The position numbers were made by a program, and so were the translations under genes. From Acuticoccus sediminis (GTDB taxonomy: Bacteria; Pseudomonadota; Alphaproteobacteria; Rhizobiales; Amorphaceae): a stretch of 64,000 bases of DNA. Within the stretch, counting starts at the first letter, position 1. Every line of letters begins with the position of its first letter. This document shows, one piece after another, positions 16,111-25,119 of the stretch. A model generated the notes under the pieces. It had not been told where the DNA came from, made no database searches, and saw only the letters and a list, made by a program, of their open reading frames with translations. The stretch spans positions 213,082 to 277,081 of the forward strand of contig NZ_QHHQ01000009.1 in NCBI RefSeq assembly GCF_003258595.1, in the 5' to 3' direction.

Positions 16111-17382
16111 TCAGATCGAGCCGCGATCGCCCCAGCCCGGCAGAGGCAGGCCCTTGATGCTCGAGATCGCGAGATCGTCCGGCGCGACGGTCTTGATCCC
16201 CTGGTTCTGCCACTGGTCGAAGGTGGGGAAGGCGCGGGTGTTGTTCTGCGTCTGCGGATCGAACTTGGTGCCCCAGCCGACGATGCTGGAGCCGACCGGC
16301 TTGTCGAGCGCGAGCGCCGCCTCGCGGATCGCCTCGGCGTCCATGTCGCCCGCCGCGGGGAGGACGTCGTTGAGGACGATCCACATGGCGTTGAAGCCCA
16401 TACCCGAGTGCGCCGAGGGCTTGCGGCTGAAGCGCTTCTCGTACTCCTGGTGGAAGCGCTCGAAGAGCGTCGCGGTCTCCGGCGTCAGGCCCTCGGGGTT
16501 GATGTAGACGGACGTGCCGGCATTGAGGACGCCGTTGACGTCGTTGCCCAGCGCCTCGGCGAACTCGTTGACGTTGTGGGCGCCGCCGTTGCCGACCATC
16601 GCCTTGACGTCGAGGTTCGCCTCGCGCGCCTGACGCCAGAAAAGGATACCGTCCGGGGTGTACTGGCAGGCCACGATGACGTCCGGCTGAAGCTGCTTGT
16701 AGCGCTGGACGATGGGCGACAGGTCAGTGGTCTTGTAGCTGTAGGAGGTGGCGTCGACGACGTTCACGCCGGCGTCCGCGAACACCTTCTTCGCCGACTC
16801 GCCGACGGCCGTGCCGTAGAAGCTGTCCTCGTAGAGGAGGGCGACCTTGACGTCGGCGGCCTCCATGCCGATCGCCGGCAGCACCTTGTCGAGGGTGAAG
16901 TTGGCCGCGCCGCCGCCGAGCTCGGACGCCGGATAGATGAAGCGGAAGAGATACTTGAAGCCGCGCTGGGTGATGTCGTCGGCGACCGCGCCCTGCTCGA
17001 AGTAGACGACGCGGTTGCGCTCGGCCACCTGGCTCGCCGCGAACGAGATGGACGAGGCGTAGGAGCCCAGGATGAGGGGCACGCGCTCGGAAGTGATGAG
17101 GCGCGTCGCCTGCGAGGTCGCTTCGGTGGAGGAGGGGACGTCGACGGTGACGAGGTCCACCTTGCCGCCGAGGCCGCCGCCGTCCTCCTCGGTGAGCTGC
17201 TTGGCAAGCTCGAAGCCGCGCATCACGTCGTTGCCGAGTGAGGCGAGGGGGCCCGACAGCGGCAGGAGGACGCCGAGCCGCGCGGCGTCCGCGGCGCGCG
17301 CCCGGCCGATCCAGGGGGCGGCCAGAGTCGACGCGCCCGCGGCCAGTGCCAGTTTTCCGAAGTGTCTGCGATTGATTGTCAT
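16111..17382 (-). CDS. Liv-type ABC substrate-binding protein with Tat signal
   Basis: Periplasmic binding protein (Peripla_BP_6, type I fold) of the branched-chain amino acid/amide transporter class; 423 residues. The N-terminus carries a twin-arginine signal (RRHFGKLALAAG, cleavage near ARA-AD at about 30), so it is exported folded. Mature start RLGVLLPLSGPLASLG is the standard family opening. AGGAGG lies upstream of the start, inside the end of the LivF gene, and the two overlap by 4 nt; the strong site suits the high dose needed for a binding protein. Liv-type proteins bind amino acids, amides, urea or aromatic acids; the ligand here is unknown. Confidence 0.88.
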   Translation of the reverse strand: MTINRRHFGKLALAAGASTLAAPWIGRARAADAARLGVLLPLSGPLASLGNDVMRGFELAKQLTEEDGGGLGGKVDLVTVDVPSSTEATSQATRLITSERVPLILGSYASSISFAASQVAERNRVVYFEQGAVADDITQRGFKYLFRFIYPASELGGGAANFTLDKVLPAIGMEAADVKVALLYEDSFYGTAVGESAKKVFADAGVNVVDATSYSYKTTDLSPIVQRYKQLQPDVIVACQYTPDGILFWRQAREANLDVKAMVGNGGAHNVNEFAEALGNDVNGVLNAGTSVYINPEGLTPETATLFERFHQEYEKRFSRKPSAHSGMGFNAMWIVLNDVLPAAGDMDAEAIREAALALDKPVGSSIVGWGTKFDPQTQNNTRAFPTFDQWQNQGIKTVAPDDLAISSIKGLPLPGWGDRGSI

Positions 17383-18104
17383 AGTGTTTCCTCCTCTGAT
17401 CCAAGACCAAGGTAGGCGCGGCGCACCTCTTCGTTGTTCTGGAATTCTGTGCCGCTGCCTGACAGCACGACGCGACCGTGCTGAATGACGTACGCGCGGT
17501 CGGCGACCGACAGCGCTTGACTGACGTTCTGCTCCACGAGGACGAGCGTGACCCCGCGGTCGCGGATCTTGCGGATCGACTCGTAGACCCGCGTCACCAT
17601 GATCGGCGCGAGGCCGAGGGAGACCTCGTCGAGGAGCAGGACCTCCGGCGTCGCGACGAGGCCGCGCGCGATCGCCACCATCTGCTGCTGCCCGCCGGAC
17701 AGCGTGCCGCCGAGCTGGTCCGCCCGCTCCTTCAGCACCGGGAAGAGGTCGTAGACCTCCGCCAGACGCTCGGCGAGATGCGGCCGCGCCCGCTTCGAGT
17801 AGGCGGCGATCGTCAGGTTGCGGTGCACCGACATGCGGGTGAAGAGCCGCCGCCCCTCCGGCACCATGACGATGCCGCGCTCCACCAGGTCGTGCGTCCT
17901 GAGGCCGGTCACGTCCTCGCCGTGGAGGCGCACGTGACCCTTGCTGGGAGTGACGATGCCGGAGAGCGCGCGCAGGAGCGTCGTCTTGCCGACGCCGTTG
18001 GAGCCGACGATCGCGACGACCTCGCCGGCCGCCACCTTGAGGTCGATGCCGAAGAGCACCTGCGCGTCGCCGTAGCCGGCGTGAAGGTTGGTGACGTCAA
18101 GCAT
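17379..18104 (-). CDS. Liv-type ABC transporter ATPase, LivF-like
   Basis: One of two cytoplasmic ATPases of the importer; 241 residues. Walker A is GSNGVGKTTL (about residues 34-43), the signature is LSGGQQQMVAIARGL, and Walker B is VLLLDEVSLGLAP. IVMVPEGRRLFTRMSVHRNL before the signature is diagnostic for LivF. It overlaps the LivG gene by 8 nt and the binding-protein gene by 4 nt. Confidence 0.92.
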   Translation of the reverse strand: MLDVTNLHAGYGDAQVLFGIDLKVAAGEVVAIVGSNGVGKTTLLRALSGIVTPSKGHVRLHGEDVTGLRTHDLVERGIVMVPEGRRLFTRMSVHRNLTIAAYSKRARPHLAERLAEVYDLFPVLKERADQLGGTLSGGQQQMVAIARGLVATPEVLLLDEVSLGLAPIMVTRVYESIRKIRDRGVTLVLVEQNVSQALSVADRAYVIQHGRVVLSGSGTEFQNNEEVRRAYLGLGSEEETL

Positions 18105-18846
18105 GGCCGGCCTGCCCCTGCGCGTCGTCGGCCTCCGAGGTCGGCTTGCCGAGGTAGGCCTCGATGACCTCCGGGTTGTCCATCACCTCCCGGGGCGGGC
18201 CGTCGGCAATCTTCACGCCGTGGTCCAGCACCGCGATCCGGTCGCAGATCTTCATCACCGCCATGAGGTTGTGCTCCACGAAGAGGACGGTGAGGCCCTC
18301 GTCGCGCAGCGACTGGACCAGCTTGAGCATGAGGTTGACCTCGGTGTGGTTGAGCCCGGCCATGACCTCGTCGAGGAGGATCATGGACGGCCGCGTCGCC
18401 AGCGCCCGGGCCACCTCCAGCCGCTTGCGCTCGGCCGTGGTGAGCGCGGTGGTCGGCGCGTCGAGACGGCGGGTAAGGTCCACCGCACGGGCGACGCGCT
18501 CGGCCTCCGCCGCCGCATGGGCGCGGCGGCGGTCGCGCAGGAAGGCACCGACCATGATGCTGTCGCGCACCGTCATCGAGTGGAAGACCTGCGGGATCTG
18601 GAAGGTGCGCACGAGGCCGAGCGCGGTGGTCGCCTCCGGCCGCATGCCGTCGATCCGCGAGCCCTGGAAGGTGACGGTGCCTTCGCTCGGCGCGAAGGTG
18701 CCGGCGACGACGTTGAAGAGCGTCGTCTTGCCCGCGCCGTTCGGGCCGATCAGCCCGAGGATCTCGCCCTCGCGAACCGAGAGCGTCACGTTGTCGACGG
18801 CGGTCAGGCCGCCGAAGCGCATGGTGACGGACTGGATCTCAAGCAT
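18097..18846 (-). CDS. Liv-type ABC transporter ATPase, LivG-like
   Basis: Second ATPase of the importer; 249 residues. Walker A is GPNGAGKTTL, Walker B is MILLDEVMAGLN, and the His loop is FVEHNLMAVM. The signature reads LTTAERKRLEVARAL rather than LSGGQ. This form occurs in a LivG subgroup with DEVMAGLN and is not by itself a sign of inactivity. LVRTFQIPQVFHSMTV is the LivG-specific segment. It overlaps LivM and LivF genes by 8 nt each. Confidence 0.92.
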   Translation of the reverse strand: MLEIQSVTMRFGGLTAVDNVTLSVREGEILGLIGPNGAGKTTLFNVVAGTFAPSEGTVTFQGSRIDGMRPEATTALGLVRTFQIPQVFHSMTVRDSIMVGAFLRDRRRAHAAAEAERVARAVDLTRRLDAPTTALTTAERKRLEVARALATRPSMILLDEVMAGLNHTEVNLMLKLVQSLRDEGLTVLFVEHNLMAVMKICDRIAVLDHGVKIADGPPREVMDNPEVIEAYLGKPTSEADDAQGQAGHA

Positions 18847-19891
18847 CGCCGTCGCCCCCCTGTTCGGCGGAGGCCGACGCTTCGCCGGCCCGGGCGCGCT
18901 CGCCGCGGGGGCGGCGGACGGCGCGCGCCAGCTTCTGGACGCCGCCGATGAGCCCCTCCGGCAGCACGATCACGATGACGATGAGGACGACGCCGTAGAC
19001 CACGAGATGCATCCCGGCCGCGGCGCTGCCGAAGAGCTCCAGAAGGATGTCGCGCAGTGGCAGGGCGATCGCCGCGCCGAGGAGCGGCCCCGCGACGGTG
19101 CCGACGCCGCCGAGCAGGGTCATCAGCGGCAGGTCGACCGAGAAGCCGATGTTGAAGACCGTCGTCGGCTCGATGTAGAGGACGTACTGCGCGAGCAGCG
19201 TTCCGCCCGCCGAGGTGAAGAAGGCCGACACCAGCAGCGCCAGCATCTTGTAGCGCCGCATCGGCACACCCGAGGCGACCGCCGCCTCCTCGCTGTCTCG
19301 GATCGCCCGGAGGTAGGCGCCGACGTAGCTGCGGGAGATGACGAATGCGACCAGCGTGACGAGCACCATGAAGCTCGACGCCAGCAGCGCGTACGATGAC
19401 GCGTCGCTGAAGATCATCCGCGCGAAGCCCGGCTCCCAGTTGATGGCGACGCCGTAGGGCATGTCGACGAACTTGCGCGAGAAGATCAGCACGATGCGGA
19501 TCGTCTCGCCGAACGCCAGTGTCGCCATCGCGAAGAAGACGCCCCGCATCCGGAACGCCGGCAGCGCGATGATCACCGCGAAGAGCATGGAGAGGAGGCC
19601 GCCGGCGACCAGCCCCAGCCACGGCGACACGCCGCCGTAGACGTAAAGGAGGGTCGATGTGTACGCGCCGGTGCCGAAGAACGCCGTGTGGCCGAGCGAG
19701 AACTGCCCCGCCATGCCGCCGAGGATGTTCCAGGCCGATGCCATGCCCGCGTAGAGGCACACCAGGATGAAGAGGTTGATGTAGTACCCGTTCGTGATCG
19801 CGAACGGCAGCACGAAGGCGACGAGGCCGATCGCGACGGCCCAGAGCGCATCGCTCGGGCGCAGCGCGATGTAGGCGAGGAGGCGGCTCAT
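18839..19891 (-). CDS. Liv-type ABC transporter permease, LivM-like
   Basis: Inner-membrane permease of 350 residues, with about ten hydrophobic helices. SAWNILGGMAGQFSLGHTAFFGTGAY near residue 55 is the family hallmark, and LLGGVGTVAGPLLGAAI is the cytoplasmic loop that contacts the ATPase. The C-terminal tail is basic, then acidic. It overlaps LivH by 4 nt and LivG by 8 nt. Confidence 0.92.
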   Translation of the reverse strand: MSRLLAYIALRPSDALWAVAIGLVAFVLPFAITNGYYINLFILVCLYAGMASAWNILGGMAGQFSLGHTAFFGTGAYTSTLLYVYGGVSPWLGLVAGGLLSMLFAVIIALPAFRMRGVFFAMATLAFGETIRIVLIFSRKFVDMPYGVAINWEPGFARMIFSDASSYALLASSFMVLVTLVAFVISRSYVGAYLRAIRDSEEAAVASGVPMRRYKMLALLVSAFFTSAGGTLLAQYVLYIEPTTVFNIGFSVDLPLMTLLGGVGTVAGPLLGAAIALPLRDILLELFGSAAAGMHLVVYGVVLIVIVIVLPEGLIGGVQKLARAVRRPRGERARAGEASASAEQGGDGDA

Positions 19892-20772
19892 TTGAGGGTC
19901 TCCTTCTCCGCACCCCTGACGCCGAGGAGGCCCTGCGGGCGGATGGCGAGCAGCAGGATGAGGAGCACGAAGTGCGTCGCTTCCTTGAGGTCCGGGCTGA
20001 AGTAGCCGAACACCGACTCGATGACGCCGAGCACCAGCCCGCCGACGATCGTGCCGGTGACGCTGCCGAGACCGCCGAGGACGACGACCACGAAGGCGAT
20101 CAGCACGAAGAACGAGCCGATGGAGGGGAAGGCGTAGAACGACGGCACGAGGACGCCGCCGGCGAGGCCGGTGATCGCGATGCCGAGGCCGAAGGTGATG
20201 GTGAAGATCTTCTGCGAGTCGATGCCCATCAGCCGCGCGGCCATCAGGTCCTGCGAGATCGCCTCGATGGCGCGACCGGTGTAGGTGCGGCGCAGGAACA
20301 GGATGACGCCGGCGAAGATCACCATCGCGAAGCCGAAGGCGATCACCCGGTCCGTCGCGACGTGCAGCGGGCCGATGCCGAGGGACGAGTAACCGTCCGG
20401 CATCGTCTGGATGGTGCGGTAGTCCGCCGAGAAGAGGACGAGCGCGAGGTTCTGCAGCGCGATCGAGAGGCCCAGCGTCGCGAACACCTGAGTCAGCTCG
20501 GGCTTGTAGATCGTGAACCGCATGATGCCGAGGTAGAAGAGCATCCCGAGCCCGAAGAACACGAGCGCGATCAGCGGCGCGCCGAAGTAGGGGTTCACCC
20601 CCGTCAGCGTCATCAGCCAGAAGCCGGCATACATGCCGAGCATCAGGAACTCGCCGTGGGCGAAGTTCACGACCTTCGCGACGCCGAAGATCAGGTTGAG
20701 GCCGAGGGCCGCGAGGGCGTAGACGCCCCCCAGCAGGATCCCCGACACGAAGAGTTGCAGGAAGAGCTCCAT
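19888..20772 (-). CDS. Liv-type ABC transporter permease, LivH-like
   Basis: Partner permease of 294 residues. GGVYALAALGLNLIFGVAKVVNFAHGEFLMLG at residues about 16-47 is the LivH signature, here quoted in parts: LGLNLIFGV and VNFAHGEFLM. The ATPase-contact loop GGLGSVTGTIVGGL is near residue 235. It begins 10 nt after the ThDP enzyme stop and is the second gene of the operon. Confidence 0.92.
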   Translation of the reverse strand: MELFLQLFVSGILLGGVYALAALGLNLIFGVAKVVNFAHGEFLMLGMYAGFWLMTLTGVNPYFGAPLIALVFFGLGMLFYLGIMRFTIYKPELTQVFATLGLSIALQNLALVLFSADYRTIQTMPDGYSSLGIGPLHVATDRVIAFGFAMVIFAGVILFLRRTYTGRAIEAISQDLMAARLMGIDSQKIFTITFGLGIAITGLAGGVLVPSFYAFPSIGSFFVLIAFVVVVLGGLGSVTGTIVGGLVLGVIESVFGYFSPDLKEATHFVLLILLLAIRPQGLLGVRGAEKETLK

Positions 20773-20782
20773 GGCCGCGCCG

Positions 20783-22495
20783 TCAGATGTGGCCTTCGAA
20801 GACCGTGATCGGCGGGTGCGCGTCCGGATCGGTGATCACCTCGATGAGGTGGACGCCCTCGGAGGCGAACGCCTTGTCGAGCGCCGCGGCGAGCGCGTCG
20901 GGCGTCTCCACCCTGACGCCGTGGCCGCCGGTGGCGTCGGCGATGGCGGCGTGGTCCACCGGGCTGAAGTCGATCGCACCGGTGTGGGCGCCGAACTTCA
21001 CGAGCTCGGCGTGCTTCTGGAAGCCGAGAATCCCGTTGTTGAGGAGCACCACGGTGACGTCGAGTCCCATGCGGCGGGCCGTCTCCAGCTCCTGCCAGGA
21101 ATGGGCGAAGCCGCCGTCGCCGACCACGGTGACGACCCGCTTGCCCGGCTCGGCCGCCTTCGCGCCGAGGGCGAGCGGCAGGCCCCAGCCGAGGCCCGCG
21201 AGGCCGCGCGGCGTCAGGAAGCGCTGGCCCGCCTCGGTCGCGGTGAGGAAGTTCGTCACCCATAGCGAGGAGTAGCTGGCGTCCGCCGCGACGATGGTGT
21301 CCGGCCCGATGCGCCGGTCGATCTCCGCCATGACGCGCTCGGGGCGAAGCGGCGCGGCGTCCGAGGTACGGTGCGGCCGTGCGCCGGCCTGCCCTTCGGC
21401 CCGCGCCCTGGCGATGCGTGCCTCCAGCGCGGCCCGGCCCGCGTGCCGCCGGGAGAGGTCCTGCGACCGGAGCGCTTCGGTAAGCGCGATCAGCGCCAGC
21501 CTGGCGTCGCCGACGAGCCGCTCGGCCTCGTAGTTGCGGCCGACCTCCATGCCGTCGATGTCGATGTGGATGACGCGCGCGGCCTCCGGGTAGAGCTTCC
21601 AGCTGTCGGTGCCGTTCTGGTTGGTGCGGGTGCCGACGAGGACGAGCAGGTCCGCGTCCTCCAGGATGGGCCGCATGGGCCGGCCGGGCGAGCCCACGGC
21701 CAGCGCGTTGGCGAGGACGCCGAGGGAGAGCGGGTGCAGCTCGGAGACCGCCCCCTTGCCCATGTTGGTGGTGCCGACGGGGAGCGCGGCCGCCTCCTGC
21801 AGGGCCGTGAGCGCGTCGCACGCCTTGGAAAGATGCACGCCGCCGCCTGCGATCAGCACCGGATGCTCGGCCTCGGCGATCATCCGCGCCGCCAGCTGGA
21901 CGCGCTCGGGGTCGGGCGCGACCCGGTCGAGCGGGAAGGTCCCGTACTCGTTGATGCGCGAGCGCGCTATGCGCTGCGCCTCGTTGAGGAGGTCGGCCGG
22001 GAAGAGGAGCGCGACGGGACCGGGCCGCCCGGTCGTCGCCGCGACGATCGCCATGTCGACGTAGTCCTCGATCCGGGAGGCGGTGTCGACGCGCCGGCAC
22101 CACTTCGTGCACGACGCGAAGAGGCCCATGTGGTCGAACTCCTGGAACGCGTTCCGGTCGGTCGAGGCGCGGTCAACCTCCTGACAAATCGCCAGAATCG
22201 GCACTGACGCCTTCATCGCCTCGCTGAGCGGGGGGACGAGCAGCGTGGCCGCCGGACCGTTCTGCGCCGTGACGACGCCGATCTTGTTGGCGATGCGGGC
22301 GTAGCCGTCCGCCATCGTGCCGCCGGCGTTCTCGGTCCGGTAGTTGACCTGCTTCAGCCCGAAGTCCGGGGCGACGAGGTGCAGGGCGCTCGGCAGGCTC
22401 TGCCCGAACAGGACCTCGACCCCGTGGCGCTTCAGCGAATTCGCCAGATTGACCGCAACCGTTTCCTGACGCCGCGCGCCTTCGGTCTCGAGCAT
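20783..22495 (-). CDS. Thiamine diphosphate-dependent enzyme, acetolactate synthase-like
   Basis: A 570-residue ThDP enzyme of the AHAS/benzoylformate decarboxylase fold. The N-terminal PYR domain holds the catalytic Glu in RTENAGGTMADGYAR (about residues 54-68). The middle domain includes PVLIAGGG and VHIDIDGMEVG. The C-terminal PP domain binds Mg2+/ThDP through GDGGFAHSW and NNGILG. It could be a decarboxylase, carboligase or C-C hydrolase. It does not look like a true IlvB, since no small subunit is near. It begins the minus-strand operon with the Liv transporter, with GGAGG before ATG 22495, and is divergent from the GntR gene across the palindrome at 22537-22551. A second, only distantly similar ThDP enzyme is encoded at 23383. 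Confidence 0.85.
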   Translation of the reverse strand: MLETEGARRQETVAVNLANSLKRHGVEVLFGQSLPSALHLVAPDFGLKQVNYRTENAGGTMADGYARIANKIGVVTAQNGPAATLLVPPLSEAMKASVPILAICQEVDRASTDRNAFQEFDHMGLFASCTKWCRRVDTASRIEDYVDMAIVAATTGRPGPVALLFPADLLNEAQRIARSRINEYGTFPLDRVAPDPERVQLAARMIAEAEHPVLIAGGGVHLSKACDALTALQEAAALPVGTTNMGKGAVSELHPLSLGVLANALAVGSPGRPMRPILEDADLLVLVGTRTNQNGTDSWKLYPEAARVIHIDIDGMEVGRNYEAERLVGDARLALIALTEALRSQDLSRRHAGRAALEARIARARAEGQAGARPHRTSDAAPLRPERVMAEIDRRIGPDTIVAADASYSSLWVTNFLTATEAGQRFLTPRGLAGLGWGLPLALGAKAAEPGKRVVTVVGDGGFAHSWQELETARRMGLDVTVVLLNNGILGFQKHAELVKFGAHTGAIDFSPVDHAAIADATGGHGVRVETPDALAAALDKAFASEGVHLIEVITDPDAHPPITVFEGHI

Positions 22496-22536
22496 GCCCG
22501 TTCCTCCCGTTCTATTTTGCCGCCTTGCTACTATAC

Positions 22537-22551
22537 GATATACGATATATC
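22537..22551. promoter_or_regulatory. GntR-type operator palindrome between the divergent operons
   Basis: GATATA-CGA-TATATC forms 6-bp arms around 3 bp, inside an A+T-rich block (22529-22552) that stands out from the G+C-rich surroundings. It lies 41 bp upstream of the leftward ThDP gene and 95 bp upstream of the rightward GntR gene, where FCD-type GntR operators usually sit. It therefore probably controls both arms of the supercluster. Binding by the adjacent GntR protein is inference. Confidence 0.6.
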
Positions 22552-22646
22552 AAGTGACGGAAATTCGTTGAAGCACCCCGGGCAGGGGGTGCGCAACCGC
22601 ACGTCGTGGCCGACAAAGGGGGCGGTGGAACATCGAGAGCGTGGGA

Positions 22647-23366
22647 ATGAACCTGACCGATCCCTTACACTCCGAGGACGACGCGGCCCGTCGCGGCCTC
22701 CGCTCGCTGGCGCAGAAGAACCTGGCGCAGGAGGTCTATGCCGAGCTGAAGCGAGGGCTGATGACCGGCGGCTTCCTGCCCGGCGCGAAGCTGAAGATCC
22801 GCGACCTCGCCGACGTTCTCGGCGTCAGCCCGACCCCCGTGCGCGAGGCGCTGATGCAGCTCGTCGCCGACGGCGCGCTGACGCAGACGGCCGGGCGCTC
22901 TTTCGCCGTCCCGGAGCTCGACGCCGACGACTACGACGAGGTGCGCCGCCTGCGCGTCCTCATCGAGGGGGAGGGGGCGAGCCTCGCCGCCGCGCGCGCC
23001 ACGGAGGCCGACGTCCGCGCCCTCGAGGAGGTCCACGACGCGCTCATCCGCGCCAAGGCGGCGGGCGACTTCCGCGGAGCGCTGATCTGGAACGAGAAGT
23101 TCCACCGCGGGCTGTGCGAGCTCAGCGGCTCGAAGCGGCTGATCCGCATCGTCGAGGGCCTGTGGCTGCACATGGGGCCGCTCATGAACGTGCTCTACCA
23201 GAACCGCCAAATGCCCGCCTACAGCGAGAGCCGCCACGGCCATCTCGACGTCCTGGAAGGCCTGAGGACGCGCAACGGCGACATGGCCCGCGACGCGATC
23301 CAGCAAGACATCACCGGCGCGGCCGGGGAGATCCTCAGGAACCTCCGGGGTTCGAAATCCACCTGA
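22647..23366 (+). CDS. GntR-family regulator, FCD domain
   Basis: A 239-residue regulator with an N-terminal winged helix (LKIRDLADVLGVSPTPVREAL, about residues 52-72) and an all-helical FCD ligand domain (NEKFHRGLCELSGSKRL; metal-binding Asp/His pattern). FCD regulators usually sense a carboxylate or sugar acid that is a substrate of the adjacent pathway. ATG 22647 follows GAGAG at 22635-22639; a GTG 6 nt upstream is an alternative. It sits between two divergent catabolic arms and begins the plus-strand one. The second ThDP enzyme gene follows after 16 nt. Confidence 0.88.
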   Translation: MNLTDPLHSEDDAARRGLRSLAQKNLAQEVYAELKRGLMTGGFLPGAKLKIRDLADVLGVSPTPVREALMQLVADGALTQTAGRSFAVPELDADDYDEVRRLRVLIEGEGASLAAARATEADVRALEEVHDALIRAKAAGDFRGALIWNEKFHRGLCELSGSKRLIRIVEGLWLHMGPLMNVLYQNRQMPAYSESRHGHLDVLEGLRTRNGDMARDAIQQDITGAAGEILRNLRGSKST

Positions 23367-23382
23367 AGAACCGGAGCACCGC

Positions 23383-25119
23383 GTGCCGTTCGAGCCCCTC
23401 TACCCGACCCCCGTCCCCACGGCCGACGCCATCGTCGACGTGCTCGTCGCCGCGGGGGTCCGTTACGTCTTCGGCCTCTCCGGGGGGCACACCGGGCGCA
23501 TCTTCGGCGCACTGGAGAAGCGGCAGGACGCGATCCGCACCGTCCTCGTGCGCGAGGAGAGCCTCGGCGCGGTGATGGCCGAGACGATCGGCCGGATGAC
23601 GGGCGTTCCCGGCGTCGTCCTCGGTCAGGGCCCGTGGATCCTCGGCAACGGCCTCCTCGGCACGATCGAGGCGCACCTGTCCTCGAGCCCGCTCCTCCTC
23701 CTGACGGATTTCTCCGACACGCCCGCCTTCTCGCTCCACGCCCCGTACCAGTCCGGAACGGGCGAGTACGGCAACTGGGACGCGCGGCAGGCCTTCGGCG
23801 CGATCACCAAGGAAGTGTTCACCGCCGATGCGCCGAACGCGGCCGTCGTCGCCACGCAGCTTGCGGTGAAGCACGCCCTCGCCGGGCAGCCGGGGCCGGT
23901 GGCGATGATCTACGGCATCCGCGCGCTCGACGGCCTCGCCGGCGGCGACGCGCTGCCGAAGATCTACCCCGCCGCCCCCTTCGTCGCCGCTCCGGCGCTC
24001 GGCCGGCCCGACATCGGCACGACGCTCGCCCTCCTGCGCGGAGCAGAGCGGCCGCTGATCCTCGCCGGCAACGGCGTCAGGATCGCCGGCGCGCAGGCCG
24101 CGCTCGCCCGCCTCGCGGCGGTAACCGGGATGCCCGTCGTCACGTCCCCCTCCGGCAAGGGCGTGTTCGACGAGACGGACGCCGCGAGCCTCGGCGTCTA
24201 CGGCGCCTACGGCAACCCGTCGGCCAACCGCGCGGTCGGCTCGGCCGACCTCATCCTCGCGGTCGGGACCAAGATGTCGGCGTCGGACACCGCCAACGCC
24301 GACCCGGCGCTGATCGACCCGCGCCGGCAGACGCTCGTCCAGATCGACATCGAGCCGCGCAACCTCTCCTGGACCTTCCCCGCGACGGCGACGCTGCCGG
24401 GGGACGCTGCCGACCTCCTCGGCGCGATCGCCGACGCCTGGGACCGCGCTCCGGTCCGCAGCACCATCGCCGGGAACGTTCCCCGCACCGTGCCGCTCCC
24501 CGCCTCCGACGCCACGTCCGGCGGGCTCCACCCGCACGAGATCATCGCCGGCATGCAGGAGAGCCTGCCGGACGAGGCGATCTACACCTGCGACGCGGGC
24601 GAGAACCGCATCTTCATGCTCCACTACCTGCGCTCGCGCGGCGTCGAGCGGTTCATCCAGGCGGCGGGGGCCGGGCCGATGGGCTACGCGATCCCCTCCG
24701 CGCTCGCCCGCAAGCTCCTCGCGCCGGACGCCCCGGTGGTCGCGTTCTGCGGCGACGGCGGCTTCGCGATGACGATGAACGGCCTCATCACCGCGGTGGA
24801 GGCGGACCTGCCGATCATCGTGGTCGTCATGAACAACGACGCGCTCGGCTGGTCGCAGCATTCGCGCGGCCCCTTCGCCACCCAGTTCGCCCGAATGGAC
24901 TACGCGGCGATCGCCGCGGGGATGGGCTGCTTCGGAACCAGCGCGCACGACAAGAACGAGCTCGCCGAGGCCATCGCCGGCGCCCTCGAGGCGACGTGCT
25001 CGGGCCGCCCGGCGGTGATCGACGTGCGGACCTCGATGGACGTCTCCTTCGCCGAGCTCTCCTTCGCCAAATCGCGCGCCCTGTGGGACGCGCCCCTTCC
25101 TGCCCAGGAGCTGACGTGA
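23383..25119 (+). CDS. Thiamine diphosphate-dependent enzyme (AHAS-like fold), second copy in cluster
   Basis: A 578-residue ThDP enzyme. The PYR domain catalytic Glu lies in VREESLGAVMAETIGR (about residues 52-67). The middle domain contains PLILAGNGVRIAG and QIDIEPRN. The PP domain has CGDGGFAMTMNGL and MNNDALGWSQH. It differs from the minus-strand enzyme through most of its length, so this is not a recent duplication; different steps or substrates are likely. GTG 23383 was chosen because it gives the normal N-terminus and follows CGGAG. It overlaps the SMP-30 gene by 4 nt (GTGA). The combination with a lactonase and a TTT importer suggests catabolism of an organic acid or cyclic polyol derivative. 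Confidence 0.82.
   Translation: MPFEPLYPTPVPTADAIVDVLVAAGVRYVFGLSGGHTGRIFGALEKRQDAIRTVLVREESLGAVMAETIGRMTGVPGVVLGQGPWILGNGLLGTIEAHLSSSPLLLLTDFSDTPAFSLHAPYQSGTGEYGNWDARQAFGAITKEVFTADAPNAAVVATQLAVKHALAGQPGPVAMIYGIRALDGLAGGDALPKIYPAAPFVAAPALGRPDIGTTLALLRGAERPLILAGNGVRIAGAQAALARLAAVTGMPVVTSPSGKGVFDETDAASLGVYGAYGNPSANRAVGSADLILAVGTKMSASDTANADPALIDPRRQTLVQIDIEPRNLSWTFPATATLPGDAADLLGAIADAWDRAPVRSTIAGNVPRTVPLPASDATSGGLHPHEIIAGMQESLPDEAIYTCDAGENRIFMLHYLRSRGVERFIQAAGAGPMGYAIPSALARKLLAPDAPVVAFCGDGGFAMTMNGLITAVEADLPIIVVVMNNDALGWSQHSRGPFATQFARMDYAAIAAGMGCFGTSAHDKNELAEAIAGALEATCSGRPAVIDVRTSMDVSFAELSFAKSRALWDAPLPAQELT

Noticed and set aside
18097..18846. LivG with a missing LSGGQ signature considered as a dead ATPase
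   Set aside because: LTTAERKRLE is a normal variant in a LivG subgroup, and Walker A, Walker B and the His switch are intact.
23335..24948. A 537-codon minus frame opposite the second ThDP enzyme
   Set aside because: His/Arg/Glu-rich shadow; the plus-strand ThDP enzyme is clear.
20783..25119. The two ThDP enzymes considered as a recent duplication or as IlvB
   Set aside because: They differ throughout, including around the catalytic Glu and the ThDP motif, and no IlvN-type small subunit is near.
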